DNA of 64,000 bases from Neocallimastix lanati (nom. inval.). Lineage: Eukaryota > Neocallimastigomycota > Neocallimastigomycetes > Neocallimastigales > Neocallimastigaceae. The DNA lies in contig JACVTC010000031.1 in assembly GCA_016946835.1 (NCBI GenBank), forward strand, positions 563,501 to 627,500, given 5' to 3'. Both the position numbers and the translations under genes were made by a program. The notes beneath the pieces were generated by a model. That model was not told where the DNA came from. It saw nothing but the letters and a program-made list of their open reading frames with translations, and ran no database searches. This document shows positions 12,201 to 22,894 of this stretch, piece after piece (positions within the stretch are counted from its first letter, which is position 1; each line of letters begins with the position of its first letter).

Positions 12201-12611
12201 TAGATTTGATATTAATAAATGATTTTAATAAGAATATTTAATAATAATTTTTATTAGATTTAATATTAATAAAATATTTAATAATTATTTTTATTAGATT
12301 TGATATTAATAAAAGATTTTAATAAGAATATTTAATAATAATTTTTATTATATTTAATATTAATAAAATATTTAATAATTATTTTTATTAGATTTGATAT
12401 TAATAAATGATTTTAATAAGAATATTTAATAATAATTTTTATTAGATTTGATATTAATAAAAGAATATTTAATAAGAATATTTAATAATAATTTTTATTA
12501 TATTTGATATTAATAAATGATTTTAATAAGAATATTTAATAATAATTTTATTTTATTATTATTAAGAGTATTTAATAGGAAATATAAGGTATTTAGTGAC
12601 ACCCCGTATCA
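9281..12611 (-). repeat. Solo LTR, family R, expanded to 3.3 kb by an internal minisatellite
   Basis: Starts TGATACGGGCTGGGGTTG and ends GACACCCCGTATCA, with the inverted ends TGATACGGG and (C)CCGTATCA. ACAA flanks both sides (9277-9280, 12612-12615), so this looks like a simple solo LTR. It shares unique sequence with R copies at 37162 and 40269, including a GC-rich patch near 9630-9660 (GGGCATTCCGGGCGGTAG). A TATAAAAAG-like box on the minus strand near 9450 suggests minus orientation. Its length is set by the minisatellite at about 9890-12560. Confidence 0.85.
9890..12560. repeat. Minisatellite of about 54 bp inside LTR-R
   Basis: Dozens of variant copies of a unit containing AAGAATATTTAATAATAA followed by TTTTTATTATATTTAATATT and AATAAAAGATTTT. 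Units differ by small indels and TAT/TAG or GAT/AAT variants. The same repeat in the other two R copies covers only about 0.8 kb (37820-38625) and 0.7 kb (40930-41590). Confidence 0.9.
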
Positions 12612-12615
12612 ACAA

Positions 12616-13401
12616 TGGTATGGTTCATATAGTTTTAGGAATATAATAATAATTAACACAAATAATAAAATTACAATAAAAATAATTTTGTTTTAAAATC
12701 AATGTTTATTTATTTAAATTTATAAAAGAAAAATAATAATATAATTATTTATTTAATAAAAGTAAGTTATTGATTATATTTTATTTCACTAAAAATTACA
12801 TGTATTTATATTTTTTTATCAAATTAAAATTTGTAAAGCCTAACTATTTTTTTTAATAAACTAATTACTAATTATTTTTATAAATAAAACATTTAAATTG
12901 AAATTGAATTATTATTTTAGTTAATAATATTATTGTTATAAATAGTAGTTATATATTATTGAATTATTAATTATTTAATAATAGTTTAATACTAATATAT
13001 ATAAAATAAAAATAAAGAGATTATACAGAATATTTTATTGTGGTTTAGTTAAATTTAGTAATTAAAAATAAATTTAAATTTATAACGAAAATTTTAATAA
13101 CTAATTAAATAGATTTGATTATTTTCAATATAACATAATACAAAAGAAATATAATATAAATATATTAAGTGGGCATGGACAATATTCTTGGCTAAAGATT
13201 TTTAATACATTATAATGGAATCGGATCGATAATTCAAAAAGGAATTATAAGTTAATTAGTGATTTATTAACTTAAGATTTCTATTTAGTAATATTTGAAA
13301 AATATTAGAAAGTTCCAATTATATAGAATAGAATAATCTATAAGGTTAGAATAATTTATATTATTCTAGCACAATTAGTATTATTTGTTCATTGTGTATT
13401 A
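12616..13401 (-). repeat. Probable solo LTR between two ACAA words
   Basis: Starts TGGTATGG directly after ACAA and runs to a second ACAA (13402-13405) where the W LTR begins. A TATAAATA box lies on the minus strand near 12795, as in other LTRs here. The right end reads GTATTA, not the expected CA, so either the end has mutated or the boundary is wrong. Confidence 0.4.
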
Positions 13402-13405
13402 ACAA

Positions 13406-13717
13406 TGTTAAGGTTTTAGAGAATTAAATAAAAATAAAGTAAGAAACACAAATTTTATTTATTTATTTATTATTTTTTTATTTATTTATTTTATTAATTT
13501 TACTTGATTTTATTTGATGATATTTAAAAATTAGTAGCAAAATTTACAACTATTTATACTTTTTTCAAGGCATAAAAGTTGTTCTTGCCACTAAATTACA
13601 TTTTATTTATTTTTTTTTTTTTATAAAAACTATTAAATTTAAATTGAGTTTTATAATCAATTATATAAAATTTAATTATAACAATATAAATAAAATACAT
13701 TTATAATATTAATAAAA

Positions 13718-13750
<33 letters not shown>

Positions 13751-13873
13751 ATTTAATTTTTGATCTTTGGATTTAAAAATTTATTAAAGTACAAAAATAA
13801 TAATGTACACATAATGTATTAGAAATAAATCGTAGATTTAATTAAGAATGCATTATTTAGTACATTCTTATCA
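13406..13873 (-). repeat. 3' LTR of element W (468 bp)
   Basis: Starts TGTTAAGGTTTTAG and ends CATTCTTATCA. It matches 27034-27832, except that the other copy has about 350 bp more in its middle where this one has a long T run (13722-13749). The minus-strand TATAAATAG motif near 13555 is the likely promoter TATA box. Confidence 0.85.
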
Positions 13874-13914
13874 AGATGCCCCGACGAAGACTCAAGCTTC
13901 TCTGTAAGCGGAGT
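13874..13914 (-). other. Polypurine-tract region and 3' hairpin of W
   Basis: The minus strand ends GGGGCATCT at the LTR edge, a weak polypurine tract. Just upstream is a hairpin, ACTC (13890-13893) with GAGT (13911-13914) and GCTT (13896-13899) with AAGC (13906-13909). Equivalent hairpins sit next to the 3' LTR of Y and Z. Confidence 0.45.
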
Positions 13915-16672
13915 TAAACTTTACTAAATTTTTAAAGTGAACATTCCTATCGAGTTGCTTTCCAGTTTTCTGATCGATTAGGGTTGCCTTGTTGAATTGA
14001 ATTTTTAAAATTTTAAATGGTCCATTGTAATATGGTTCTAGCTTAGTGCGGCTAAAGTTTCTAACAAGAACAAGATCACCAGCCTTTAATTCTTTTCCTT
14101 TTTTCATACTTATTTGTTCTTCTCGTCTTGTTGCCCAATACTTGTTAGCATTCTTCACATTTTCGCATGCTTCTCTAGTCCATTGATAATGACGAACAAA
14201 TTTTTCCATTAAAATTTCATCATATGATTTACCTGCATTTTCAAATGTTCTTATGGCTATATCATAAGGCTGTTGGTCTTCTCTTCCATATACTAATTCA
14301 AAACTAGAATGTCCAGTAGCTGTATTTTTGGTAGTTCGAAGTGCCCATATAGCAGAAGGTAAAACTTCATCCCAATCTTGATTTTTCCTTCCTAATAAAC
14401 GGAGTAATTTTCCAATTTCTTTATTTCGATTTTCAGTAAGACCATTTGATTCAGGGTGGTAAGTAGCTACAAATTTAACATATACATCATAAAGATCAAG
14501 AAAGATTTTAGTCATATCAGAACTGAATTGGACTCCATTATCAGTAGTAATAACTTGAAGCACACCATGTCTTGCAAAAACGTTTATTAAAAATTTAATT
14601 ATATCAGAGGAAGTTATGTTTTCAGTGGGTTCGGCTTCAACCCATTTGGTAAAGTAATCAACAGTTACTATAATATATTGATTATTATTTCTTGTTTTTG
14701 GTAACGGTCCTATAATATCTAATCCTAAATGCACAAAGGGACCCTCCACTTTAGTTGGATGGTTTTCGGTTGGTTCTGGATATGGTTGAGGACGATTTAA
14801 TTGGCATTTTTCACAATTACTAACAATTCTTTTGATATCTTTAATCATATGATTCCAATAAAAGTTTTTCTTAAGTCTTTGATATGTTTTGTAATATCCT
14901 TCGTGGCCAATATTATGAACTTCTAAAATTAATTTAAACCTTTCATTTTCGTCCGTTATTAATTTTCTATAATTTCCATTGTCGATAAAGTAATCTTCAC
15001 CATCAATAACAGTAAACTTTTCATTAATAAATTCCTTTATAACTTTAGATAAAAATTCTTCATTATTTCCATTAGTAATTTTTGTTAATAATATCTTTCT
15101 CTCTTCCTTACTTTTCATTCTTGAAAGAGCATCAGCTAACACATTCTTTTTGCCTGATTTATATTTTATATTAATTCCAAGCATACTAGCGGTTAGACAC
15201 CATCTTGTTTGCCTTGCATTCAAAGGTTCTTTATTCTTAAATAAACCAACTAATGGTTTATGATCTGTGTAAATAGTTGTAGGTAATGGATTTCCTTCAA
15301 TATAAGATTTAAATTTAGTCATACAGTAAAACAAAGCGGTTCCTTCCAAATCTGTGATACCATAATTCTTTTCAGCTTTCTTCAAACTTCTACTTATAAA
15401 ATGTATTGGATGCTCCTTACTGGTTTCTTCTTCTTTTTATAAAAGAACTCCACCAATTCCATTATACGAAGCATCAGTTCTAATGATAAAAGGTTTGTCA
15501 AATGACGGAAATTTTAGAATAGGTGCATTGATTAATTTTTCTCTTAGGAGTTCAAAGCTTTCTTGTTGTTCTTTATTCCATTCATATTTAGTATTCTTTT
15601 TTAATAATTTACATAAAGGTGAGGTAATTTGAGCATTTTTAAGAATAAAGTCACGATAATATCCTACTGCTCCTAGAAATGATCTTAATTTTTGCATTTA
15701 TGAAGGGGCTTCCCACTTCTTAATAGCTGTTATTTTACTTTCCATGGGACTTAATCCTTTAATAGTAAGTTTGTGACCTAATACATCAACTTCAGTTTGA
15801 AGAAAATGGCACTTTTCAATATTAATTTTTAACTTGTTTTCTTTAAATACTTCTAATACTTGTTTAATATGAATTAAATGTTCTTCGATACTTTTTGAAT
15901 AGATCAAAACATCATCAATAAATACGTAAACAAATTCACCAATAAAAGGGAATAAAATTTTATTCATTTCTCTTTGAAAGGTTGAGGGAGCTCCAGTAAG
16001 TCCAAAAGGCATAACCTTAAATTGATAATTTCCAAACTTAGTAGTGAAAGTGGTTACTTCAACGCTTTCTTCATCCATTAAGATTTGGTGAGAACCAGAA
16101 AATAAATCAAGAGTTGTAAATATTTTAGCTCCTCCGAGACTATCAAAAATTTCATCTATATATGGAACTGAATAAGAATCTTTTTCTGTCATATCATTGA
16201 CTTTTCGGTAGTCAATGCACAAGCGCCACTTTCCATTGTGTTTTAGAATAAGTACTACTGGAGATGACCATTCTGAACAGGATGGTTCTATCAATCCTTT
16301 CTTAATAAGTTTTGTAAGTTCTTCTTTTAAGATATCTGATTTTAATTTAGTTAACCTATAACTTCTTAATTTTACTGGCTTTGAATTTGCTTTTAAACGG
16401 ATCTTATGTGGTGAAAGTTTAGAAGGAGTTAGTTCTTCTGTTGAAGTGGCAACTATGTCAATCATTTCTTTGAGAATTTTAATAATTTGTTCTTTATAAT
16501 CTTTATTTAAGGTACTTAAAAATTCATCACTCTCAATAAATTCCATTGGAGTTAATTCCTTTATAATTTCCTTTTCATTATTCGTTTCTTTAACTTTTCT
16601 AATAGTGCAAATTATACTTTCTTCATTGTAACGATTTACACCCAATAGGTCTACACTAATAAGTAATTCGTT
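13892..16672 (-). pseudogene. pol: Pol of element W: RT, RNase H and integrase, with two nonsense codons
   Basis: One continuous minus frame from 16645 to 13892 (497 + 86 + 315 codon pieces) broken by in-frame TAA at 15698-15700 and 15437-15439. At the second stop Y has a Gln codon, so CAA to TAA is the likely change. RT motifs: LCIDYRKVND, MPFGL, and FIDD in place of YxDD (about 15910). RNase H: FIIRTDASYNGIGGVLL, TDHKPLVGLF. Integrase: H-H-C-C finger (GHEGYYKTY and CEKCQLN), then the D, D, E residues in GLDIIGPL, TTDNGVQF and LTENRNKE. The end has a GPF module and no chromodomain. The upstream part of pol lies beyond the insertions, at 17145-17187 and 23547-24792. Not functional as it stands. 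Confidence 0.9.
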
Positions 16673-17137
16673 TTCTTAAAAAATTTGTTTTATTAATATT
16701 TTTTATTAAAATATAAAATTTATTATTATTTTTTTATTATTAATTAGTTATTGTAATATTTCGAATTACTTTTAACTAGTTAATAAAAGCACAAAGAAAA
16801 ATTATTTTTTATTGAGAAATTCACGCTTATTTATACTTTTTCGGAAAAACAGTTTCGGAAAAAGTTAAGATTAACGAAAGTTCGAAAAAATTAAGTTTTC
16901 TTTCTAGAAAATGAATCTTATAGAAAAATGATAAAATAATTATTAAAATAGAACTTTCTAGTTTCATTTAGTTATATAATATTAACCAAAGAAACTCTAG
17001 AACTTTCTACAATAATTTAATTAATTAACTAAAAATAATTTAGATTGGGAAAGGGTGTGAGTCGAACCTAAGAAGTTCGGCTTCATTGTCATGGTGTATT
17101 ACCACCAGACTACAACAACAATTTTACTAACTCTACG
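16673..17137 (-). mobile_element. 465-bp insertion with tRNA-like head, SINE-like, in W pol
   Basis: Flanked by ATTCGTT on both sides (16666-16672 and 17138-17144), a 7-bp target duplication. Removing one copy plus the insert restores the W pol frame. On the minus strand it begins near a Pol III A-box-like word TAGTCTGGTGG (17112-17102) followed 34 nt later by a B-box-like GGTTCGACTC (17068-17059), then an unrelated body and an AT-rich tail. The tRNA-like part does not fold into a proper cloverleaf. The body also carries a minus-strand TATAAATA (about 16834), so an atypical solo LTR is the alternative; it lacks TG/CA ends. Confidence 0.55.
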
Positions 17138-17144
17138 ATTCGTT

Positions 17145-17187
17145 ACATTCATCATAATATTGATTATTTATTTTAGCTATTTCTTCG
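17145..17187 (-). pseudogene. Small fragment of W pol between two insertions
   Basis: A 43-bp piece of the protease-RT linker region of W pol, left between the SINE-like insertion and element P. It is in frame with both neighbours once the two insertions and one copy of each duplication are discounted. Confidence 0.7.
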
Positions 17188-17838
17188 TGTCAAGGATTTG
17201 ATACAAATTAATTTATATTTAATACTACAAAAATAACAATTTAATTATAAATATAATTTGTACTCCTTAAATCCTTGTACCGTTCATAACCAAATTAATA
17301 TTGTATTACATATTAATTAATATTATCCCTTTTATACATTATTGAACCCCTAATATATTAATTGATTAATATTGTATTACATATTAATTAACATTATCCC
17401 TTTTTATATTAATTAATATAGTTGAATATTATTTATAAAAATTGTTTTTTATTAATTATATTATTTTATATATTTTTATTATCTTATATTGTATATGTAT
17501 TATTCTATTACTTTATATATTAAAATTATATTTTATATTGTTATCTTTAAATTAGTATTTATTAAAATATATTATTAAATATTTTATATTGTTTTTCAAA
17601 ATATAAAAGAACTAAAAAATATTCTTTTTTAAATCTTTGTAAGATTATTATTTACAAATAATCTGATAACTTTATAATAAAACATATTAAATAAAAATAT
17701 AGTTAATTAAAAGTTTAATAATAAAATAATATTTTATATTTGAATAAATCAATTTAAAAAAATAAAATAATATCAAAAGGTTATTAGATTAAAGGCTTCC
17801 AACCAAGTTTACCCTTTAATCTAAGTACCAACTTAACA
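17188..17838 (+). repeat. 5' LTR of P
   Basis: TGTCAAGG at the start and CTTAACA at the end. It contains the TATA box TATAAAAG at 17602-17609 and the presumed start region CTTTGTAAGATTATT (17635-17649). Confidence 0.95.
17602..17649 (+). promoter_or_regulatory. P promoter and presumed RNA 5' end
   Basis: TATAAAAG at 17602-17609. GTAAGATTATT at 17639-17649 lies 37 bases from the first T and is complementary to the sequence bordering the LTR at 17838-17848. The word CTTTGTAAG(A/G)TTAT recurs after a TATA box in P-like LTRs near 7540 and, on the minus strand, near 59080 and 63330. The transcription start is inferred. Confidence 0.6.
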
Positions 17839-17848
17839 ATAATCTTAC
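17838..17848 (+). other. Self-priming primer binding site of P
   Basis: AATAATCTTAC overlaps the last LTR base and is the exact complement of GTAAGATTATT at 17639-17649. No TGG follows the LTR, so a tRNA primer is unlikely. In Tf1-type elements the first bases of the mRNA fold back on a site directly after the LTR; this arrangement matches. Confidence 0.7.
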
Positions 17849-17872
17849 CGCTATTTTAGAAACTTCCTTGGA

Positions 17873-19096
17873 ATGCCTAAAATTGGCCTAAGACGCTCGG
17901 GAATGTATTCAGCTAGATCGGATGAAGAAATGGATATGAATAAAGAAGACTCAGTACAACAATTGCGATCCGAAGCCACCCAAGCTTGTACCACCTTAGC
18001 AGAAGGTGTTCAACAGTTAAGAAATGATACCTCACAAGCTTGTAATAGTATAGTTTCTGGGGTGAATGAAAACTTCGTTTCCAAAGAAGACTTACAAAAT
18101 TACCATCAAGAGGTAATGAAACAATTCGGAGCTTATGATAAAATGAATAATGAAATATTGGCCTCTTTAGAATCTTTGAAGAAGGCTACCCTCTATTTTA
18201 AGCATGAATTATGTAATAAAACTCAAGTAGAAAATACTTCTTCTGGTGCTACCTCGTCGATACCGTTGACATCTGGAAATCCTACGGTAAACCTCCATTC
18301 TGTTTTCGATGATAATATCTCAACTACTACAAGATATGACAATGATCATGATGTTATCATGCAATCTGCTTACCCTATTAATATTCCTCAAGTTCCAGAT
18401 CCAGGTTTGTTTTCAGGTGATATTTCTGAAACCGAACTTTTCTGTCAACTGTGTGGGGACACATTTAAAACCTATCCATGTAAGTCTTGGCCTGAAGATT
18501 CGAAAATCAACTTTGTGCAATCAAGATTAAGAGAAGCTGCTAGAAGTTGGTACCAAACAAAATATTCCAGTAGTCCTCCTGCTTCCCTAGAGGCTCTTCT
18601 TAATGAATTAAAAGAAGCTTTTCCTGATGTTGTCAGCAAAAAGTTAAAGAAAATTAATTTAATAAATCTTAAACATTCTCATGGTAATATTAAGGACTAT
18701 ATCGATTCTTTCCGTAAACTAACAGCTGATCTTGGTTGGCCTGAAGAACCATTAGTATTATTTTTCTATAATGGTCTTCATCCAAAATTTAAAGAAGAAA
18801 TTAATAAAATGGAGAAGTTTCCAGAGAAAATAGAAGAAATTACAACAAAGTGCATATTGTTTGAATCTTCTCAAGAAACTAAATTAAAGATAAATCAATT
18901 AACCAGCAATAAAAATTATAAGAGAAAGAACTCTCATTCTTATCCCAATAGTGAAAACAAGAATAAGAAGAATAACAATTATTACAATCATAGTAAAAAT
19001 AATAACTTCCATAATAATAAATCTAAGGTTAATTCCAGTTACAACAACCGAGAAAATTATGTTACCGAAGTCCAAAAAATTAACTCAAAAAACTAG
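17873..19096 (+). CDS. gag: Gag of element P
   Basis: 407-residue capsid precursor, starting at the first ATG after the primer site. The N-terminal third is hydrophilic, with two Gln/Ala-rich repeats (QLRSEATQACTTLAEGVQQL). A Ty3-type capsid domain (retrotransposon gag) covers about residues 170-320, with the landmarks DPGLFSGD, AARSWYQ, LINLKHSHGNIKDYIDSF and FYNGLHPKFKEEI. The C-terminus (about 330-407) is Lys/Asn-rich and basic, with no CCHC knuckle, so it probably binds RNA through charge. It ends at TAG 19094-19096, immediately after a slippery heptamer; pol follows in the -1 frame. Confidence 0.92.
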   Translation: MPKIGLRRSGMYSARSDEEMDMNKEDSVQQLRSEATQACTTLAEGVQQLRNDTSQACNSIVSGVNENFVSKEDLQNYHQEVMKQFGAYDKMNNEILASLESLKKATLYFKHELCNKTQVENTSSGATSSIPLTSGNPTVNLHSVFDDNISTTTRYDNDHDVIMQSAYPINIPQVPDPGLFSGDISETELFCQLCGDTFKTYPCKSWPEDSKINFVQSRLREAARSWYQTKYSSSPPASLEALLNELKEAFPDVVSKKLKKINLINLKHSHGNIKDYIDSFRKLTADLGWPEEPLVLFFYNGLHPKFKEEINKMEKFPEKIEEITTKCILFESSQETKLKINQLTSNKNYKRKNSHSYPNSENKNKKNNNYYNHSKNNNFHNNKSKVNSSYNNRENYVTEVQKINSKN

Positions 19097-19119
19097 ATAA
19101 TGGACTTCCCAAGAAGTCC
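19087..19119 (+). promoter_or_regulatory. -1 ribosomal frameshift signal of P
   Basis: Slippery A AAA AAC at 19087-19093, in the gag frame and directly before TAG. The 8-nt spacer TAGATAAT (19094-19101) is followed by a perfect 7-bp hairpin GGACTTC / GAAGTCC with loop CCAA (19102-19119). Pol is open in the -1 frame from here. Slippery type and spacing are the textbook arrangement. Confidence 0.85.
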
Positions 19120-22100
19120 TCTCCGATTAAAACTATTCAATATAATTATCCAACTTTAAACCCTCCTCTTCCTAATTCTTTCTTTTTGTTTAAATCATTT
19201 ATCCCAACAATAAACAAAAGGAACAAAAACATTAAATTACAAACCAAATCAATGTTAGATTGTGGTTCTTACTGCAATTTTATTTCTACCAATTTAATCT
19301 CTCGGTTAAATCTTGTACCTCAAAAACTTAATAATAAAATATATATAAAAGGTATTAGTGGTGATACAGATTCCATTAATGAATTTGTGTCTTTAAATTT
19401 TCAACTAAAAATCAAAATTAACAATACGTTTCATTTAATCAAATTTAAAGAAAAATTCCTTGTGTCAAAACATATTCCAGTGGATTTACTCCTTGGAAAT
19501 CAATTTATGAAAAACTATAAAATACATTTTAGTTATGATAATCATTATCTTTACTCTACTTTCAAAATCTCAAAATTTAAATCAAGAATTATAAAGAATT
19601 TTAAACAAAATGCGAATTCAATTAATTTTTATGACGGATTACCCTATAATTACAACTTTTTAATCTATTCTTTTCTTTCAAATAAGGTATCAGAGGATTC
19701 TGAAGAACCTGATATTGAGCGTATTCCTGAACAGTATAAAGACCTTGCAATAGTCTTCAGTAAAAAGGAAGCAGATAAGCTTCCTCCCCATCGTTTAACG
19801 GACTGTGAGATCAATCTTCAACCAGGTGCTACTTTACATTATGGACCAATCTACCCGCTTACATTGGAAGAATCAGAAGTTTTAAAAGATTACATAAAGG
19901 AAAACGAAAAGAAAGGATTTATTAGAGAATCTCACTCCCCAGCCGGCTATCCTGTTCTCTTTCAAAAAAAGAGTGATGGTTCTCTCCGACTCTGCGTTGA
20001 CTACAAACGTTTAAATGCGGTTACTATTAGAAATTCCTATCCTTTACCGCTCATCAACGACATTATTGAACGAGTCAAAGGAGCCAAGTACTTTACTAAA
20101 TTGGACTTGCGCTCCGCATATAATTTAATTCGTATAAAGGAAGGCGATGAATATAAAACAGCTTTCCGTACTAAGTATGGACATTACGAATATTTAGTAA
20201 TGCCATTTGGTCTTAAAAATGCACCTGCAATCTTCCAATCTTTTATTAACTCTGTCCTTCGTCCATTCTTAGAGAAATCGGTAATACTCTACCTAGATGA
20301 CATTCTAATTTATTCTAATTCATTAGATGATCATCATCAAACTGTACGTGAGGTTCTCAAAAAGCTTATTGACAATAATTTATATGCTAAACTTTCGAAA
20401 TGTGAATTCGATAAAGAGGAAGTCGAATTCCTTGGACATATCATTTCTGGTTCTGGTGTGTCCACTGATCCAAAGAAGATCAAATCAATCAAAGAATGGC
20501 CCATTCCAAAAAACGTAAAAGAGGTTCAAAGGTTTCTTGGTCTTTGCAATTACTATAGAAGATTCGTAAGGAATTTTGCTGCTATTGCTAAACCTTTGCA
20601 TGCTTTAACCAAGAAAGGAAGGAAGTTTGTTTGGTCTAAAGATTGTGATACCTCCTTCTCAATTCTCAAAAAACGTTTAACTTCTTCCCCTCTCCTCATG
20701 CATCCTGACTTAACAAAACCTTTTATTGTTGAGTGCGATGCTAGTAACTTTGCTATTGGAGCAGTTCTTTCCCAGTATGATAATGATAATAAGCTTCATC
20801 CTATTGCTTATTTTTCTCGTAGTCTTAACAATGCCGAAATAAACTATTCGATTACCGATAAGGAACTTTTATCAATTAAAGAAGCTTTCTCATCATGGCG
20901 TCACCTTTTGTTAGGTGCTAAATTCAAGATTAAAGTTTTTACTGACCATAGAAATCTTCTATATACCCTTGGAGGAAAGATAGGTAATCAACGTCAACAT
21001 CGTTGGCATCTATTCTTCCAAGAATACGACTTTGAACTTATCTATCGCCAAGGTAAAAAGAATGGCAAACCCGATTCGTTATCCAGAAGACCAGACTACC
21101 AAAAGGAAGATATAGAGGATAAACCTGAGTTTATCTTAGACAGTAAGAATATTGGTAAAATCCCATGTTTAATTAGTATAACTAACGATCTTCTCAATAA
21201 TATTAAAATAAACTTAAAGAATGATAAGGTTGCTGAGAATCTTCGTATATATTTTTCTGAAAATAATGTCTCTCAAGGTTTCCCTTATAAACCATTTCGC
21301 AAAATGAATAAGTTTAAATTAGAAAATGATTTAATATTATACAACAATCTTATTTACATACCAGATCAACTTCGTTTAGATATTTTAACTCGTTATCATG
21401 AGAAACCTGCTGCGGGTCATTTTGGTGTCAAAAGAACTTTGGAGTTGATCTCAAGAAACTTTTGGTGGCCCAAGATGGAAGATGATGTTAAGAATTTTGT
21501 AAAGTCGTGTGAAACATGTATGAGAAACAAAAAATCTAGGCACCGAAAATTTGGGTTACTTCAACCGCTTGACGTTCCAGAAAGACCTTGGAAATCAATC
21601 GAAATTGATTTCTTATGTGGTCTTCCACCATCCAAAGGTAATACGGTGATTATGGTTGTAGTTGATAGATTTTCAAAAATGATACACCTTATTCCCTTCA
21701 AAGATATTCCAAATTCCGTACAAACAGCCAAAGCTTTTATCAATAATATCTATAAGCTCCATGGTCTACCCTATGATATTATTACGGATAGAGGTTCACA
21801 GTTTACGAGTGAACTTTGGCAAGAATTTCTATTCTTATTAAATATTAAATCGAAAATAGCTACTACTGACCACCATGAAACCGTAGGTCAAGTTGAACGA
21901 TGCAATTCTTTCATCGAACAATACCTTCGCTGTTTCTCAAGATCTTTCTATCATGATGATTGGGTTGATTTTCTTCCACTTGCTGAATTTGCTTATAACA
22001 ACTCAATTCACCCTTCCACTAACGAAACTCCCTTTTTTATCAACTATGGATTTCATCCTTACATGGATGAATATACACTACTCCCTACTTGTAACATTAA

Positions 22101-22656
22101 TCATAAAATGGTTCAAAAAGTTTATGAAAGTTTTAATCATGTTAAAGAAGTTCTTCTCCGATCCCAAGAGCTATATAAACGTTCTGCTGATAGAAAAAGA
22201 ATTACCGCTCCTTCTTACAACATTGACGATTTGGTGTGGATTCAAGCTCCTCCTTCGTTAAATATAGAATCATGCTCAAAACTAGCTCCATGCAAATTTG
22301 GTCCATACAAAGTAACCAATGTTTTACATAATAATAATTATGAAATTGAACTTAAAAATTCACCCTTTCCTAAGCATCATAATGTTTTCCACGTCTCTGA
22401 ACTCGAACCATTCACACCAGTGCCTGAAAAGTTTAGAAAACGATATAAAGATCCTGAGTCTATTAAGGATATTATTGAAATTGCGGGTTTTAGAACTAAC
22501 TATAAGAAGAAACAATACGAATATAAAATCCGTTATAAATATCGTTCCTCCTATAATTGGGTATCTTCTTCTGAAGTTGAAGATAATCCAAGAAACCAAA
22601 ATATTTTTATTAAATACATTAATAATAATAGGAAACCAGTCTCGATCTCATATAGT

Positions 22657-22662
<6 letters not shown>
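19090..22662 (+). CDS. pol: Pol of element P (protease, RT, RNase H, integrase, chromodomain)
   Basis: Translated by -1 frameshift from gag; the frame has no ATG near its start, and the long open part is 19186-22662 (1158 codons). Counting from 19186: protease near 25-110 with active site LDCGSYCNFIS (DCG where DSG/DTG is usual) and LLLGNQF; RT about 215-400 with LCVDYKRLNA, MPFGL and YLDD at about 368; RNase H about 510-635 (ECDASNFAIGAVL, TDHRNLLY); integrase finger about 735-780 (H, H, CETC); integrase core about 803-910, with catalytic residues in EIDFLCGL, TDRGSQF and VGQVERCN. The usual DGQTE is changed, but Glu is kept. A chromodomain at about 1085-1145 (YEYKIRYKYRSSYNWVSSSEV region) probably steers integration to chromatin. 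Apparently intact. Confidence 0.95.
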
Positions 22663-22712
<50 letters not shown>

Positions 22713-22894
22713 TTCTTTAAAAATATATATTCAACACAATTTATTTCTCCAACTAATTTGAAATTCACATGGCCAATTGAACATTTATGTTCAAGTGAAT
22801 TTCAAATACTTCTTGAGTACTCTTTTGAATAAACTAATATCAAAAATATTAGTATTCTTGAATTCGCCTGGAATGCGAATTCTTGGAGAGAGCG
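22663..22894 (+). other. P 3' non-coding region and polypurine tract
   Basis: An A tract of about 46 bases starts at the pol stop (22661-22708). An imperfect inverted repeat follows (GAAATTCACATGG ... CAAGTGAATTTC, about 22757-22805). A purine-rich TTGGAGAGAGCG (about 22882-22893), next to the 3' LTR, is the likely plus-strand primer. Confidence 0.6.

Noticed and set aside
17040-17120. A functional tRNA gene on the minus strand
   Set aside because: A- and B-box words are present, but acceptor, D, anticodon and T stems do not pair; treated as the head of a SINE-like insertion.
22661-22708. Poly-A tract after P pol as a sign of LINE-type or processed insertion
   Set aside because: It lies inside P between pol and the 3' LTR, so it is internal low complexity and not an insertion tail.
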